Shown: positions 7,578-16,149, numbered from the stretch's first letter. The stretch is DNA of 64,000 bases from Pseudomonadota bacterium (GCA_023435725.1 JAEYRD010000128.1:30903-94902), one strand, 5' to 3'. A program made the numbers and translations. Notes: generated by a model not told the origin, from the letters alone.

Positions 7578-8731
7578 GCGACACGGCTCCCTTCGCGCCA
7601 GACGCTGCGGACGACGGGAACGTTGCCCGCGACATGCACGCGGATCAGGTCGGCGCGCTTACCAACCGCGACCTCGCCGCGGTCGGACAGGCCGACCGCC
7701 TCGGCGGGTGCCTTCGTCACAGTACGAACCGCCGCAGGAAGACTGATCGATGGCACATGCTCTGGGAGCTGCAGCGCGCCCATCAGAAGGCTCGACGGAA
7801 TGTAGTCCGACGACAGGATGTCGAGCAGCCCTTCGCGGGCGAGATCGACCGCGGCGATATTGCCGGAGTGCGAGCCGCCGCGCACGACGTTCGGTGCCCC
7901 CATCAAAATGTCGATGCCGGCCTGGTGCAGACCGCGCGCGGCCTCGAGCGTGGTCGGGAATTCCGCCACCGAAACGCGATCGCGCACGGCATCCGCGACG
8001 TTCTCGTCGGTGGTGTCGTCATGGCTGGCGAGCGGGATCTTGTACTCATGCGCCAGCGCCACGATCTGACGCATGTTGGTCGCCGCATAGGCCTTCTGAT
8101 ACTCGAAGCGCTTCGCGAACAGCTCGTCGAGCTCGGCATCGGTCTTGCCGCCGCCCTTGCCGCGATAGTAGTCGCGCAGCTTGACCTCGTCGCGGAACTG
8201 GCGCTGGCCGGGGGTGTGGTCCATCAGCGACATCAAGCGGACGTCGGGCCGGTCGATCAGCTCCTTGGCCTCCTCGACCACGCTCGGCATCGGAATTTCG
8301 CAGCGCAGATGCAGGAAGTGGTCGGCACGCAGCAAGCTCGCGTCGCGCGCGGTCGTGATCGCGGCGGCCAGCACGCCGGCGCGGCCATCGACTTCCTCGG
8401 CGCCGTCCTCGCGCCAGACCCGCAGCGAATCGAATACAGTGGTGATGCCTGACGTCGCGAGCTGGCCGTCATAGGAGATGACGGCCGCGACCGGATTCCA
8501 GAACACCTTTGGGCGGGGCACATAATGCGCCTCGAGATGGTCGGTGTGGAGCTCGATCAGGCCGGGCATGATCAGGTCGCCGCCGGCGTCCTCAGCCCCC
8601 GCAGGCGCCCTGCCCTCGCCGATCTCGGCAATGCGTCCATCGGCAAGAGCGAGCCAGCCCTGTTCGATCACCCGGTCAGCCAGCACGATCCTGGCGTTGG
8701 CGATCACGGTTTCCTTCGGCTTGGCGTTCAT
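7574..8731 (-). CDS. phnM: Alpha-D-ribose 1-methylphosphonate 5-triphosphate diphosphatase PhnM (classical copy)
   Basis: 385 residues of the amidohydrolase superfamily. The metal motif is in MPGLIELHTDHLEAHYVPRP, and SLMDHTPGQRQF, ASHDDTTDE, APNVVRGGSHSG and DILSSDY all match the well-known E. coli PhnM pattern. It removes diphosphate from ribose 1-methylphosphonate 5-triphosphate made by PhnGHIL, giving the substrate for PhnJ. It sits between phnL (14-base gap) and phnN (4-base overlap). A second PhnM-like gene lies at 18792. Confidence 0.95.
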   Translation of the reverse strand: MNAKPKETVIANARIVLADRVIEQGWLALADGRIAEIGEGRAPAGAEDAGGDLIMPGLIELHTDHLEAHYVPRPKVFWNPVAAVISYDGQLATSGITTVFDSLRVWREDGAEEVDGRAGVLAAAITTARDASLLRADHFLHLRCEIPMPSVVEEAKELIDRPDVRLMSLMDHTPGQRQFRDEVKLRDYYRGKGGGKTDAELDELFAKRFEYQKAYAATNMRQIVALAHEYKIPLASHDDTTDENVADAVRDRVSVAEFPTTLEAARGLHQAGIDILMGAPNVVRGGSHSGNIAAVDLAREGLLDILSSDYIPSSLLMGALQLPEHVPSISLPAAVRTVTKAPAEAVGLSDRGEVAVGKRADLIRVHVAGNVPVVRSVWREGSRVA

Positions 8732-8745
8732 TTCCTTGTCTTCCT

Positions 8746-9456
8746 TCAGGCCGCGGCGGCAAAGCTGGTGACGTCGACAATGCGGTCGGCAATCAGATGG
8801 CGGATCTCGTCGTCATGCACGATCGCGACCATGGCGACGCCCTGGCGCTTCTTCTCGGCGACCAGCTCGACCACGACAGCACGGTTTGCAGCGTCGAGCG
8901 AGGCGGTCGGCTCGTCCAGCAGCAGGATCGGCAGGTCCGAGATGAAGCCGCGCGCGATGTTGACGCGCTGCTGCTCGCCGCCGGAGAAGGTGGCGGGCGG
9001 AAGCTGCCAGAGCCGCTCGGGGATATTGAGACGATGCAGCAGCGCACCCGCGCGCTGCTGCGCTTCGGTGCGCGCCATGCCCGTGACGATCAGGGGTTCG
9101 GCGACGACGTCGATGGTCGCAACGCGCGGCACCGCACGCAGGAACTGGCTGACATAGCCGATGGTGGAGCGGCGGATGTTGAGCACCTGCCGCGGCTCGG
9201 CCGAGGCGAGATCGATCAGCGCACCGCGATGGCGGATGCCGATGCGGCCGGAGTCGCAGCGGTAGTTGCCGAAGATCATCTTCAGGATCGACGACTTGCC
9301 CGCGCCCGACGGCCCCGACAGCACGACGCATTCGCCGGGGTTGACGTGGAAGGTCACGCCGCGGACCACCGGCAATTCGATGCCGCCCTGCAGGTGCATC
9401 GTAAAGGTCTTCTTGGCATCAGTGACGTCGATCATGGCGGTCATCGGCTGGCTCAT
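8746..9456 (-). CDS. phnL: RPnTP synthase subunit PhnL (ABC-type ATPase)
   Basis: 236 residues. Walker A is in LSGPSGAGKSS, the ABC signature is FSGGEQQRVNIARG, and Walker B is LPILLLDEPTASLD. Two nearby in-frame ATGs (9444, 9435) could also serve as start. In C-P lyase, PhnL associates with PhnGHI in making ribose 1-methylphosphonate 5-triphosphate from ATP and methylphosphonate; it is not a transporter ATPase. It follows phnK with a 10-base gap. Confidence 0.95.
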   Translation of the reverse strand: MSQPMTAMIDVTDAKKTFTMHLQGGIELPVVRGVTFHVNPGECVVLSGPSGAGKSSILKMIFGNYRCDSGRIGIRHRGALIDLASAEPRQVLNIRRSTIGYVSQFLRAVPRVATIDVVAEPLIVTGMARTEAQQRAGALLHRLNIPERLWQLPPATFSGGEQQRVNIARGFISDLPILLLDEPTASLDAANRAVVVELVAEKKRQGVAMVAIVHDDEIRHLIADRIVDVTSFAAAA

Positions 9457-9466
9457 GTTGGAAGGC

Positions 9467-10264
9467 TCATGGCGGCAGAATCGAGGAGACGAGGAGTTGA
9501 GTATAGGGCTCGCGCGGATCGTCGAGCACCTGGTCGGTGAGACCGGTCTCGATGACGCGGCCGCCCTTCATCACCATCACGCGATGCGACAGCAGCCGCG
9601 CGACCGCGAGATCGTGGGTGACGATGACGACGGCGAGGTGCAGCTCGGCGACGAGGCTGCGCACGAGGTCGAGCAGTCGCGCCTGCACGGACACATCGAG
9701 CCCGCCGGTCGGCTCATCCATGAACACCAGCCGCGGTTCGGTGACGAGGTTGCGCGCGATCTGGAGGCGCTGGCGCATGCCGCCGGAATAGGTGCGCGGC
9801 GCATCGTCGATGCGCGCGATGTCGATTTCGACGCGGGTGAGCCAGTCGGACGCGGTGTCGCGAATGCGGCCGTAGTGATTCCACCCGACCGCCATCAGCC
9901 GCTCGCCGACATTGGCGCCGGCCGAGACCGCCATGCGCAAGCCCTGCGCGGGATCCTGGTGCACGTAGCCCCAATCGGTACGGAACAGGAAGCGGCGCTC
10001 GGCTTCGCCGAGAGTCGTCAGATCGCGGGTGACGCCGTCGCGCATCCGGTAGGACACCTGACCCGCGCTGGGCGCGAGCTGGCCCGACAACATCTGCAGC
10101 AGCGTCGACTTGCCCGAGCCGGATTCGCCGACGATCGCCAGCACCTCGCCGGGATAGAGCGCGAAGGAGACGTCGCGGCACGCGGCGATGCGGCCGTACG
10201 ACTTGCTGAGGGACTCCGCGACCAGCAGCGGCTGGTCGTTTTCAAGCGTATCGAGATCAGCCAT
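9467..10264 (-). CDS. phnK: C-P lyase accessory ABC ATPase PhnK
   Basis: 265 residues from MADLDTLEN; a start 12 bases upstream (10276) overlaps phnJ further and also has a plausible ribosome binding site, so the choice is open. Walker A GESGSGKST, signature YSGGMRQRLQIARN and Walker B LVFMDEPTGGLD are intact. The sequence resembles oligopeptide-type ABC ATPases, as PhnK does. It binds the PhnGHIJ core complex. The start lies just inside or after the phnJ stop, which indicates translational coupling. Confidence 0.94.
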   Translation of the reverse strand: MADLDTLENDQPLLVAESLSKSYGRIAACRDVSFALYPGEVLAIVGESGSGKSTLLQMLSGQLAPSAGQVSYRMRDGVTRDLTTLGEAERRFLFRTDWGYVHQDPAQGLRMAVSAGANVGERLMAVGWNHYGRIRDTASDWLTRVEIDIARIDDAPRTYSGGMRQRLQIARNLVTEPRLVFMDEPTGGLDVSVQARLLDLVRSLVAELHLAVVIVTHDLAVARLLSHRVMVMKGGRVIETGLTDQVLDDPREPYTQLLVSSILPP

Positions 10265-11165
10265 GTGAGCCCTCATATGAGTCCTCTTGCGCCTTCTCCT
10301 TGTACGGCGCAGCGCTCAGGCTGCCGTGATGGCCGGCGGACTGGCGTCCCTCGCAATAGTCGGTGTCCGAGCAGACGAACATGCGCCCGCCCTTGTCGTC
10401 GGTGACGATCTCGTCGAGATAGGAATTGTCGGCCCCGCACAGCGCGCAGGGCGCGTTGAAGCGGTAGGGCTCGAACGGATGGTCCTCGAAATCGAGCGAC
10501 ACCACCTGCGTGTAGGGTGGGATCGCATAGATGCGCTTCTCGCGACCAGCGCCGAACAGCTGCAACGCCGGGCAGTTGTCCATCTTGGGATTGTCGAACT
10601 TCGGCGTCGGCGACGGGTCCATCACATAGCGCGCGTTCACCTTGACAGGATAGGCATAGGCGGTCGCGATGTGGCCGAAGCGGGCGATGTCCTCATAGAG
10701 CTTCACATGCATCAGGCCGTATTCGGCGAGCGCGTGCATGCGCCTTGTCTCGGTCTCGCGCGGCTCGAGGAAACGCAGCGGCTCCGGGATCGGCACCTGA
10801 TAGACCAGCACCTGCTTCTCGTGCAGCGCCGTCTCCGGGATGCGGTGACGGGTCTGGATCACGGTCGCATCAATCGTCGCGGTGGTCGTGGCAACGCCCG
10901 CGGTCTTGGCGAAGAACTTGCGGATCGAGATCGCATTCGTGGTGTCGTCGGAGCCCTGGTCGATCACCTTCAGCACGTCCTGGGGACCGAGGATCGCGGC
11001 CGTGACCTGCACACCGCCGGTGCCCCAGCCATAAGGCATCGGCATCTCACGGCTGGCGAACGGCACCTGATAGCCGGGAATAGCGATCGCCTTCAGGATC
11101 GCGCGGCGGATCATCCGCTTGGTCTGCTCGTCGAGATAGGCGAAGTTATAGGCGGGCGCGTTCAT
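10257..11165 (-). CDS. phnJ: Carbon-phosphorus lyase PhnJ (radical SAM)
   Basis: 302 residues. The catalytic enzyme that cleaves the C-P bond of ribose 1-methylphosphonate 5-phosphate, releasing methane (or another alkane) and the 1,2-cyclic phosphate. The four key cysteines are C240, C243, C265 and C271, with the same spacing as E. coli C241/C244/C266/C272; the first three bind the 4Fe-4S cluster and the last forms the thiyl radical. The N-terminus (YLDEQTKRMIRRAILKAIAIPGYQVPF in part) is highly conserved. It overlaps the phnI stop by 4 bases. Confidence 0.96.
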   Translation of the reverse strand: MNAPAYNFAYLDEQTKRMIRRAILKAIAIPGYQVPFASREMPMPYGWGTGGVQVTAAILGPQDVLKVIDQGSDDTTNAISIRKFFAKTAGVATTTATIDATVIQTRHRIPETALHEKQVLVYQVPIPEPLRFLEPRETETRRMHALAEYGLMHVKLYEDIARFGHIATAYAYPVKVNARYVMDPSPTPKFDNPKMDNCPALQLFGAGREKRIYAIPPYTQVVSLDFEDHPFEPYRFNAPCALCGADNSYLDEIVTDDKGGRMFVCSDTDYCEGRQSAGHHGSLSAAPYKEKAQEDSYEGSHG

Positions 11166-12265
11166 TCCGCGGCCTCCTTCATGGCATCAGGCGCATTGGC
11201 CTCGGCAAACTCTTTGCGCAGCTTCCGTAGGAGGCCGAGCTCGGACTGGAAGTCGACATAATGCGGCAGCTTCAGATGCTCGACGAAGCCGGTCGCCTGG
11301 ACGTTGTCCGAATGCGACATCACGAATTCTTCATCTTGCGCCGGTGCCACGGCTTCTTCACCCAGCTCGCGGGCACGCAGCGCGCGGTCGACCAGCGCCA
11401 TCGACATGGTCTTGCGCTCGCTCTGGCCGAAGGCCAGGCCGTAGCCGCGGGTGAAGCACGGCGCTTCCGTGGCCGAGCCCTTGAACTGGTTGACCATCTG
11501 GCACTCGGTGAGCTCGATCGATCCAAGCGGCACGGCAAAGCCGACGTCCTCGGCAGAGAATTCGACCTCGACCTCGCCGAAGCGGATCTCGCCAACGAAG
11601 GGGTGATTACGGCCGTAGCCGCGCTGGGTTGAATAGCCCATCGCCAGCAGGAACCCTTCGTCTCCGCGCGCGAGATTTTGAAGGCGCAGATCACGATCCG
11701 CCGGGAAGTTCAGCGGCTCGCGGGTGAGATCGCCGACGCTGGCGCCGTCTTCGGCCTGTGGCGAGGATTCGATCAGCCCGTCTCGGCCCAAAATATCGGT
11801 CACACGCGGCGTGGGTGCCGTCGAAGCTTCGGCCGTCGCCGGCACTTCAGGCACAAACCCCTGGCCAAGCGTCGGATCAAGCAGACGGTGCGTATAGTCG
11901 AAGGTCGGCCCAAGGATCTGGCCGCCGGGAATATCCTTGAAGGTCGCAGACACGCGCCGCTGAACCCGCATCGCGCCGGTGTCGACCGGCTCGCTCGCGC
12001 CGAAGCGCGGCAGGGTGGCGCGGAAGGCGCGAACCAGAAAGATGGCTTCGATCAGATCGCCGCGCGCCTGCTTGATGGCGAGCGCCGCGAGCTCACGGTC
12101 ATAGAGCGAGCCCTCGCTCATGACCCGGTCCACGGCAAGGCCGAGCTGCTCGGAGATCTGGTCGAGCGTGATTTCCGGAACGCTTTGGTCGCCGCGCCGC
12201 ACGTTCGCGAGCAGGCGATGGGCGTTCTCGATGGCGCGTTCGCCGCCTTTGACTGCGACATACAT
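11162..12265 (-). CDS. phnI: RPnTP synthase subunit PhnI
   Basis: 367 residues. Begins MYVAVKGGERAIENAHRLL, and the family-diagnostic region ALVDRALRARELG and the C-terminal HSDNVQATGFVEHLKLPHYVDF-type segment are present. PhnI catalyses the nucleosidase-like exchange of adenine for methylphosphonate on ATP/GTP within the PhnGHIL complex. It starts 1 base after the phnH stop and overlaps phnJ by 4 bases, so stoichiometry is probably set by coupling. Confidence 0.95.
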   Translation of the reverse strand: MYVAVKGGERAIENAHRLLANVRRGDQSVPEITLDQISEQLGLAVDRVMSEGSLYDRELAALAIKQARGDLIEAIFLVRAFRATLPRFGASEPVDTGAMRVQRRVSATFKDIPGGQILGPTFDYTHRLLDPTLGQGFVPEVPATAEASTAPTPRVTDILGRDGLIESSPQAEDGASVGDLTREPLNFPADRDLRLQNLARGDEGFLLAMGYSTQRGYGRNHPFVGEIRFGEVEVEFSAEDVGFAVPLGSIELTECQMVNQFKGSATEAPCFTRGYGLAFGQSERKTMSMALVDRALRARELGEEAVAPAQDEEFVMSHSDNVQATGFVEHLKLPHYVDFQSELGLLRKLRKEFAEANAPDAMKEAAE

Positions 12266-12266
12266 G

Positions 12267-12878
12267 CTACTTGCTTCCTTTACTCACAACACGCGTGGTG
12301 CGCGGGATCGCAACCACCGCATCATCGGCAACCAGCACCACGTCGATGCCGCGCGGAAACAGCCTCTCGTTGACACGCAGGCGCTCGAACAGGTCGGCAG
12401 GCCTGATGGACGCCTGCAGGGTTGCAGCACCGTCGATGCCCGGACCGCGCAGCTCGAAGCCGCGCCCCGCATCCAGGCTCTCGACCTGGACGATCACCGT
12501 CGTCGAACGATCCGGATATTCGCTCGTGCCGAGCGCAAAGCGTTCGAGTGGCGGAAGCAAGGCGCCATCGCTGATCAGCGCAAAGCTCGCAATCGAAGAG
12601 TCCTGCACGACCGGCGCGCCGGTGTGGAACTTGAGCCACTTAACAACGTCCGAACTCTCGGACATCCGCGCATCGAGCCAGAGCGGCGTGTCGTGATCGA
12701 ACAGTGTCAGCGCGATCGCGGCGGTGCCGCGCATCATCGTATCAGGCGCTCCAGCCATAGGGACGATGCGCTGGACCGTGCCCGGCCGCGCCATCGCGTC
12801 CATGACCGATCGAAAGGTCGATTGCGCCGACAAGACCTTGTCGGCGAAACCCGGCGGCAGTTCCGCAATCGTGGTCAT
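12267..12878 (-). CDS. phnH: RPnTP synthase subunit PhnH
   Basis: 203 residues from MTTIAELPPGF at 12878; an upstream in-frame ATG at 12959 would lie inside phnG and is rejected. The PhnH pattern is clear: FRSVMDAMARPGTVQRI near residue 18 and the later LRGPGIDG and NERLFPRGIDVVL segments. PhnH is a structural subunit (PLP-transferase-like fold without the lysine) of the C-P lyase core. It starts 4 bases after the phnG stop. Confidence 0.94.
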   Translation of the reverse strand: MTTIAELPPGFADKVLSAQSTFRSVMDAMARPGTVQRIVPMAGAPDTMMRGTAAIALTLFDHDTPLWLDARMSESSDVVKWLKFHTGAPVVQDSSIASFALISDGALLPPLERFALGTSEYPDRSTTVIVQVESLDAGRGFELRGPGIDGAATLQASIRPADLFERLRVNERLFPRGIDVVLVADDAVVAIPRTTRVVSKGSK

Positions 12879-12882
12879 GATC

Positions 12883-13338
12883 TCACCCCTCACCGCGCAC
12901 CATGGTGTAGAAATCAACCTTCGTCGCAGCGGTCTCTTCCGCCGCCTGCTTACGCCCATTCATAAGCTGCTCGCGCAACGGCCCGATAACGTCCCGCTCC
13001 ACCGCTTCGCCAAAATCACTGGACTGCACCAGCGCATCGCACAGCGCGATCAGCCGCGCCTTCTCGCCGTCGCGCCCGAGAGTATAGCCGAAGCCGACTT
13101 CGCCGCTCGCAAGCCGGACCGCCGCACGCGATACCGTCGCTTCGCCGAGGTTGAACGGCGCGCCGTCGCCGCCGGCCCGCCCGCGCAGCATGACCAGGCC
13201 GTTTTCCGGCTGGCGCAGATCCTGATGGCCGGGCAAGGCGATTGTGCGGAGGCGAGCGGCGATCTCGCCCGCCTCCGCGTGCGCCAGCACGGCCATCGCG
13301 GCCTTGCGCTGGGCTTGCTGGTTGTTGTGCTGGGTCAC
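12883..13338 (-). CDS. phnG: RPnTP synthase subunit PhnG
   Basis: 151 residues from a GTG at 13338 (VTQHNNQQAQRKAAMAVLAHA). The longer frame that starts with ATG at 13392 runs through the probable PhnF operator, and its first 18 residues look unlike PhnG, so it is rejected; GGTGGATTTG precedes the GTG. The PhnG features GEVGFGYTLGRDGEKARLIALCDAL are present. First gene of the lyase operon, divergent to phnF. Confidence 0.92.
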   Translation of the reverse strand: MTQHNNQQAQRKAAMAVLAHAEAGEIAARLRTIALPGHQDLRQPENGLVMLRGRAGGDGAPFNLGEATVSRAAVRLASGEVGFGYTLGRDGEKARLIALCDALVQSSDFGEAVERDVIGPLREQLMNGRKQAAEETAATKVDFYTMVRGEG

Positions 13339-13362
13339 CAAATCCACCGAACTTGCCGAATT

Positions 13363-13390
13363 GAAGTTGTCTATGATAATAGACAACTTC
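13363..13390. promoter_or_regulatory. Perfect 12-bp inverted repeat: probable PhnF operator
   Basis: GAAGTTGTCTAT and ATAGACAACTTC are exact reverse complements separated by 4 bases (GATA). The site lies between phnG and phnF, 25 bases before the phnG GTG. GntR/HutC repressors such as PhnF bind symmetric sites of this kind. Its centre also contains TATTAT on the minus strand, so it may overlap the phnG promoter. Confidence 0.8.
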
Positions 13391-13403
13391 ATACGGAAGC
13401 GCC

Positions 13404-13421
13404 ATGACTGTTTCGTGACAA
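13404..13421 (-). promoter_or_regulatory. Pho-box-like site upstream of phnG
   Basis: On the minus strand the site reads TTGTCAC-GAAA-CAGTCAT, two 7-mers with an 11-base period, close to the PhoB consensus CTGTCAT-N4-CTGTCAT (three mismatches in 14). It lies upstream of the presumed PhnF operator. The distance to the TATTAT hexamer (22 bases) is longer than in E. coli promoters, so the exact promoter geometry is uncertain. Confidence 0.6.
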
Positions 13422-13454
13422 AGGTGTGATTTCTGGGCTAGCCTATCCGACGAC

Positions 13455-14183
13455 ATGAGCATGCAGGACACAGCCTCCTCGGGCGTCGCGCTATGGCGCC
13501 TCGTCGCCGACGGAATCGAACGCGGCATCGCCGACGGCCGCTTTGCGGCCGGCGACAAGCTGCCGGGCGTGATGGAAATCGCCGAAACCTATCGCGTGAA
13601 TCGCCACACCGTGCGGCGTGCGCTCGCTGCGCTTGCGGAACGCGGCCTGGTGCGGGCCGAGCGCGGCAGCGGAACCTATGTCGAGGCGCAGCGCCTCGCC
13701 TATCCACTGCGCTCGCGTACGCGCTTCTCCGAGATCGTCGGAGCCGGCGGCCGTGAGCCGCGCGGGCAGCTGATCGAGGCATCCGATGACGTCGCGACCC
13801 GCGAGCTGGCGCGGGAACTGGGATTGAAGGTCGGCGGGCCGCTGGTGCGGATCGAGGCGATACGCTTCGCCGACCGCACGCCGATCTGCGTCTCCACCAC
13901 CTGGCTGTCGGCGGAATTGTTTCCAGGCGCGGGCAATGTCTTTGCCGCGACGCGCTCAATGACGAAGCTGCTCGAGCATTACGGCGTCCGCGACTATCGC
14001 CGTGGCGCGACCCGGATCACCGCCGGCATCGTGGACGCGACCGATGCCGCGCGGCTCGATCTGCCGCTGGGACGGCCTATCCTGGTGGTCGATGCGACCG
14101 ACCATGATCTCGAGGGCAAGCCGCTGGTGACCAAGCATTCGCGCTTTGCCGCGGAGCGGGTGGAGTTTCTGGTGGAGTCGTAG
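13455..14183 (+). CDS. phnF: Phosphonate metabolism regulator PhnF (GntR/HutC family)
   Basis: 242 residues. Residues about 10-80 are the GntR winged helix (LWRLVADGIERGIADGRFAAGDKLPG, then YRVNRHTVRRALAALAERGLVRAERGSGTYV). Residues about 95-240 are the UTRA ligand domain. Divergent to phnG with the palindromic site between them, the standard PhnF arrangement. It probably represses phnG-N, and perhaps itself, until a phosphonate-derived ligand or low phosphate relieves it. Confidence 0.93.
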   Translation: MSMQDTASSGVALWRLVADGIERGIADGRFAAGDKLPGVMEIAETYRVNRHTVRRALAALAERGLVRAERGSGTYVEAQRLAYPLRSRTRFSEIVGAGGREPRGQLIEASDDVATRELARELGLKVGGPLVRIEAIRFADRTPICVSTTWLSAELFPGAGNVFAATRSMTKLLEHYGVRDYRRGATRITAGIVDATDAARLDLPLGRPILVVDATDHDLEGKPLVTKHSRFAAERVEFLVES

Positions 14184-14198
14184 GGTGGGCCGCCTGTT

Positions 14199-14345
14199 CT
14201 CCCTCGCCCCGTTCTTACGGGGAGAGGGTCGGGTGAGGGGCTGCATCCGCGATGACAGTGAGAGATGGACTCGTTGAAGCTCCCCCTCACCCGGATTGCA
14301 TCTACGATGCAATCCGACCCCTCCCCGCAAGCGGGGCGAGGTGAA
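14199..14345. repeat. Palindromic intergenic repeat, copy B (inverted relative to copy A)
   Basis: Carries CTCCCTCGCCCCGTTCTTAC...GGGAGAGGGTCGGGTGAGGGG, a spacer, then CCCCTCACCCGGATTGCATC, its hairpin partner GATGCAATCC, and CCCCTCCCCGCAAGCGGGGCG. The right half is nearly identical, in reverse complement, to the left half of copy A at 6194. Located between the converging phnF and phnE ends. Confidence 0.8.
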
Positions 14346-14349
14346 GGAA

Positions 14350-15198
14350 CTACGCCACCGCCCGCCGGCCGATGATGGCGAAGCGGAGCTTGCCCGAGAT
14401 GAAATCGATCGCGGCAACCGCGACCAGGATCATCAGGATCAGGAATGACACCTTCTGCCATTCCAGCACGCGGATCTGCTCTGCGAGCTGGAGCCCGATG
14501 CCGCCGGCACCGACGATGCCGATGATGGTGGCCGATCGCGTATTCGATTCGATGAAATAGAGGACCTGGCCGGCAATGACCGGCAGGACCTGCGGCAGGA
14601 GACCAAAGCGGATCTCGTGCAGCGCGCTACCGCCGGAGGCGCGAATGCCTTCGACCTGTTTCTGGTCGGCGCCTTCGATCGCCTCCGAGAACAGCTTGCC
14701 GAAGGCGCCGAAATCCGACACCGCGATGGCGAGCACACCGGCGAACGGGCCGAGCCCGACCACGTTGATCCACACCAGCGCCCAGATCAGCGTATCGATG
14801 CCCCGGATCGAATCCAGGAAGCGCCTGATCGGGAAGCGCAGGATCCTCGACGGCACCACGTTGCGCGCGGCAAGCAGGCTGACCGGAAGCGCGAACACGG
14901 CGGCCAGCGTCGTGCCGAGCAGCGCAATCGAGAGCGTCTCGCCGAGCGCCCTCAGATAGATCGGCAACGAGGAGCCGGGGTCCGGCGGGATCATCATCAG
15001 GCTGATCCAGCCGAGCTGGCTCAGCCCCGCGAAGAAGCGTGATGGCGAGAAGTCGAGATCGACGAGGCCATAGATGAGGATCGCGAACGCCGCGACGATC
15101 ATTGCCGGCGTCGCGAGCCGCGCCGAGGCCGGCCGATCGAACACATCTGGATAGCGCGCGCGAATCTGCGCGGCATCGACCTCCTGCGGCCTCGTCAC
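14350..15198 (-). CDS. phnE: Phosphonate ABC transporter permease PhnE (first copy)
   Basis: 282 residues with about six membrane segments. The binding-protein-dependent permease loop is in FGKLFSEAIEGADQKQVEGIRASGGSALHEIRFGLLPQVLP, and ESNTRSATIIGIVGAGGIGLQL is the usual PhnE follow-on. It overlaps the upstream phnE copy by 4 bases (15195-15198). Last gene of phnCDEE; the two permeases likely form a heterodimer in the inner membrane. Confidence 0.94.
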   Translation of the reverse strand: MTRPQEVDAAQIRARYPDVFDRPASARLATPAMIVAAFAILIYGLVDLDFSPSRFFAGLSQLGWISLMMIPPDPGSSLPIYLRALGETLSIALLGTTLAAVFALPVSLLAARNVVPSRILRFPIRRFLDSIRGIDTLIWALVWINVVGLGPFAGVLAIAVSDFGAFGKLFSEAIEGADQKQVEGIRASGGSALHEIRFGLLPQVLPVIAGQVLYFIESNTRSATIIGIVGAGGIGLQLAEQIRVLEWQKVSFLILMILVAVAAIDFISGKLRFAIIGRRAVA

Positions 15199-16079
15199 GT
15201 TCGCGCCTCCTTGCCGAAGAGGCGGCCGCGCAGCCAGCCGGTGGTGATGTCGATGATGAAGACGGTGATTATGATGGTGAGCAGGATCGCGCTGACGTCC
15301 GAATAGTAGAACTTACGGATGGCGACGACGAGCTCCTGGCCGATACCGCCGGCGCCGACAAATCCCATCACGGAGGCTTCGCGGACATTGATCTCGAAAC
15401 GGAGCAGCGCGTAGCTGGCATAGCCTGCCGTCACCTGCGGCACGATCGCGAAACGCATGCATGACAGCCAGCTCGCGCCGGTCGAGCGGATGCCCTCGAC
15501 CGGCTTCATGTCGGCGTTCTCGACGATCTCGGAGAACAGCTTTCCGAGCGCGCCGGTGGAGTGGATTGCGATCGCTAGCACGCCCGCCATCGGTCCGAGC
15601 CCGAAGGCGATCACGAAGACCAGCGCGAAGACGATGCCGGGCACGGTGCGGGCGAATTCGAGCAGGCGCCGCACGACGAAGCGTAACCACGGCGCGGGCG
15701 AGGTGTTTTCGGCTGCGAAGAAGTTCAGCGCAAAGGCGAAGGTCGCGCCTACGAGCGTGCCGACATAGCTGATCAGCAGGGTCTCGCCCAGCATCTTCAG
15801 CCATTTGCGCCAACCCCAGAGCCACTCGCCGAAATCAGTCCAGACGCGCTGGCCGTTATCGAGCGTAAGGATACGGTCGAAATAGCTGATGAAATTGCCG
15901 AAATAGGTGAAGAGGGTGCGCAGATTAACTTCTGCGCCGATCGCCGCGAGAACCAGGGCTGCGGCGAAGATCGCGACTCCCAACAGGAGTCGGAGCCGCT
16001 TGCGCGCGACCGCCTGGCGATAGGCGGCATTGAGCACGGCCAGTTGCTGCTCGGGGAGGATCGAAACCGCGATGGTCAT
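15195..16079 (-). CDS. phnE: Phosphonate ABC transporter permease PhnE (second copy)
   Basis: 294 residues, about six membrane helices after a 30-residue cytoplasmic start. The EAA-type loop is GKLFSEIVENADMKPVEGIRSTGASWLSCMRFAIVPQV, and GFVGAGGIGQEL follows. Compared with the other copy it has a longer loop between the first two helices (residues 50-90). It is separated from phnD by 70 bases that hold a strong hairpin. Part of the phnCDEE importer. Confidence 0.94.
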   Translation of the reverse strand: MTIAVSILPEQQLAVLNAAYRQAVARKRLRLLLGVAIFAAALVLAAIGAEVNLRTLFTYFGNFISYFDRILTLDNGQRVWTDFGEWLWGWRKWLKMLGETLLISYVGTLVGATFAFALNFFAAENTSPAPWLRFVVRRLLEFARTVPGIVFALVFVIAFGLGPMAGVLAIAIHSTGALGKLFSEIVENADMKPVEGIRSTGASWLSCMRFAIVPQVTAGYASYALLRFEINVREASVMGFVGAGGIGQELVVAIRKFYYSDVSAILLTIIITVFIIDITTGWLRGRLFGKEART

Positions 16080-16108
16080 CGGTCGAAGAAGGTCCCGTCA
16101 AAGAAAGA

Positions 16109-16128
16109 GCCGGGTCCATGGACCCGGC
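16109..16128. other. Perfect 20-nt palindrome between phnD and phnE
   Basis: GCCGGGTCCA is followed directly by its reverse complement TGGACCCGGC. In the phnD-phnE transcript it would fold into a very GC-rich hairpin after the phnD stop. No U-tract follows, so it looks more like an mRNA-stabilising or attenuating structure than a full terminator. Confidence 0.65.
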
Positions 16129-16149
16129 CCCAGTGCATCGTCCCGAAAC

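Noticed and set aside
13339..13392. N-terminal extension of phnG to ATG 13392
   Set aside because: It is made of the palindromic operator and does not resemble PhnG; a GTG with a ribosome binding site lies downstream.
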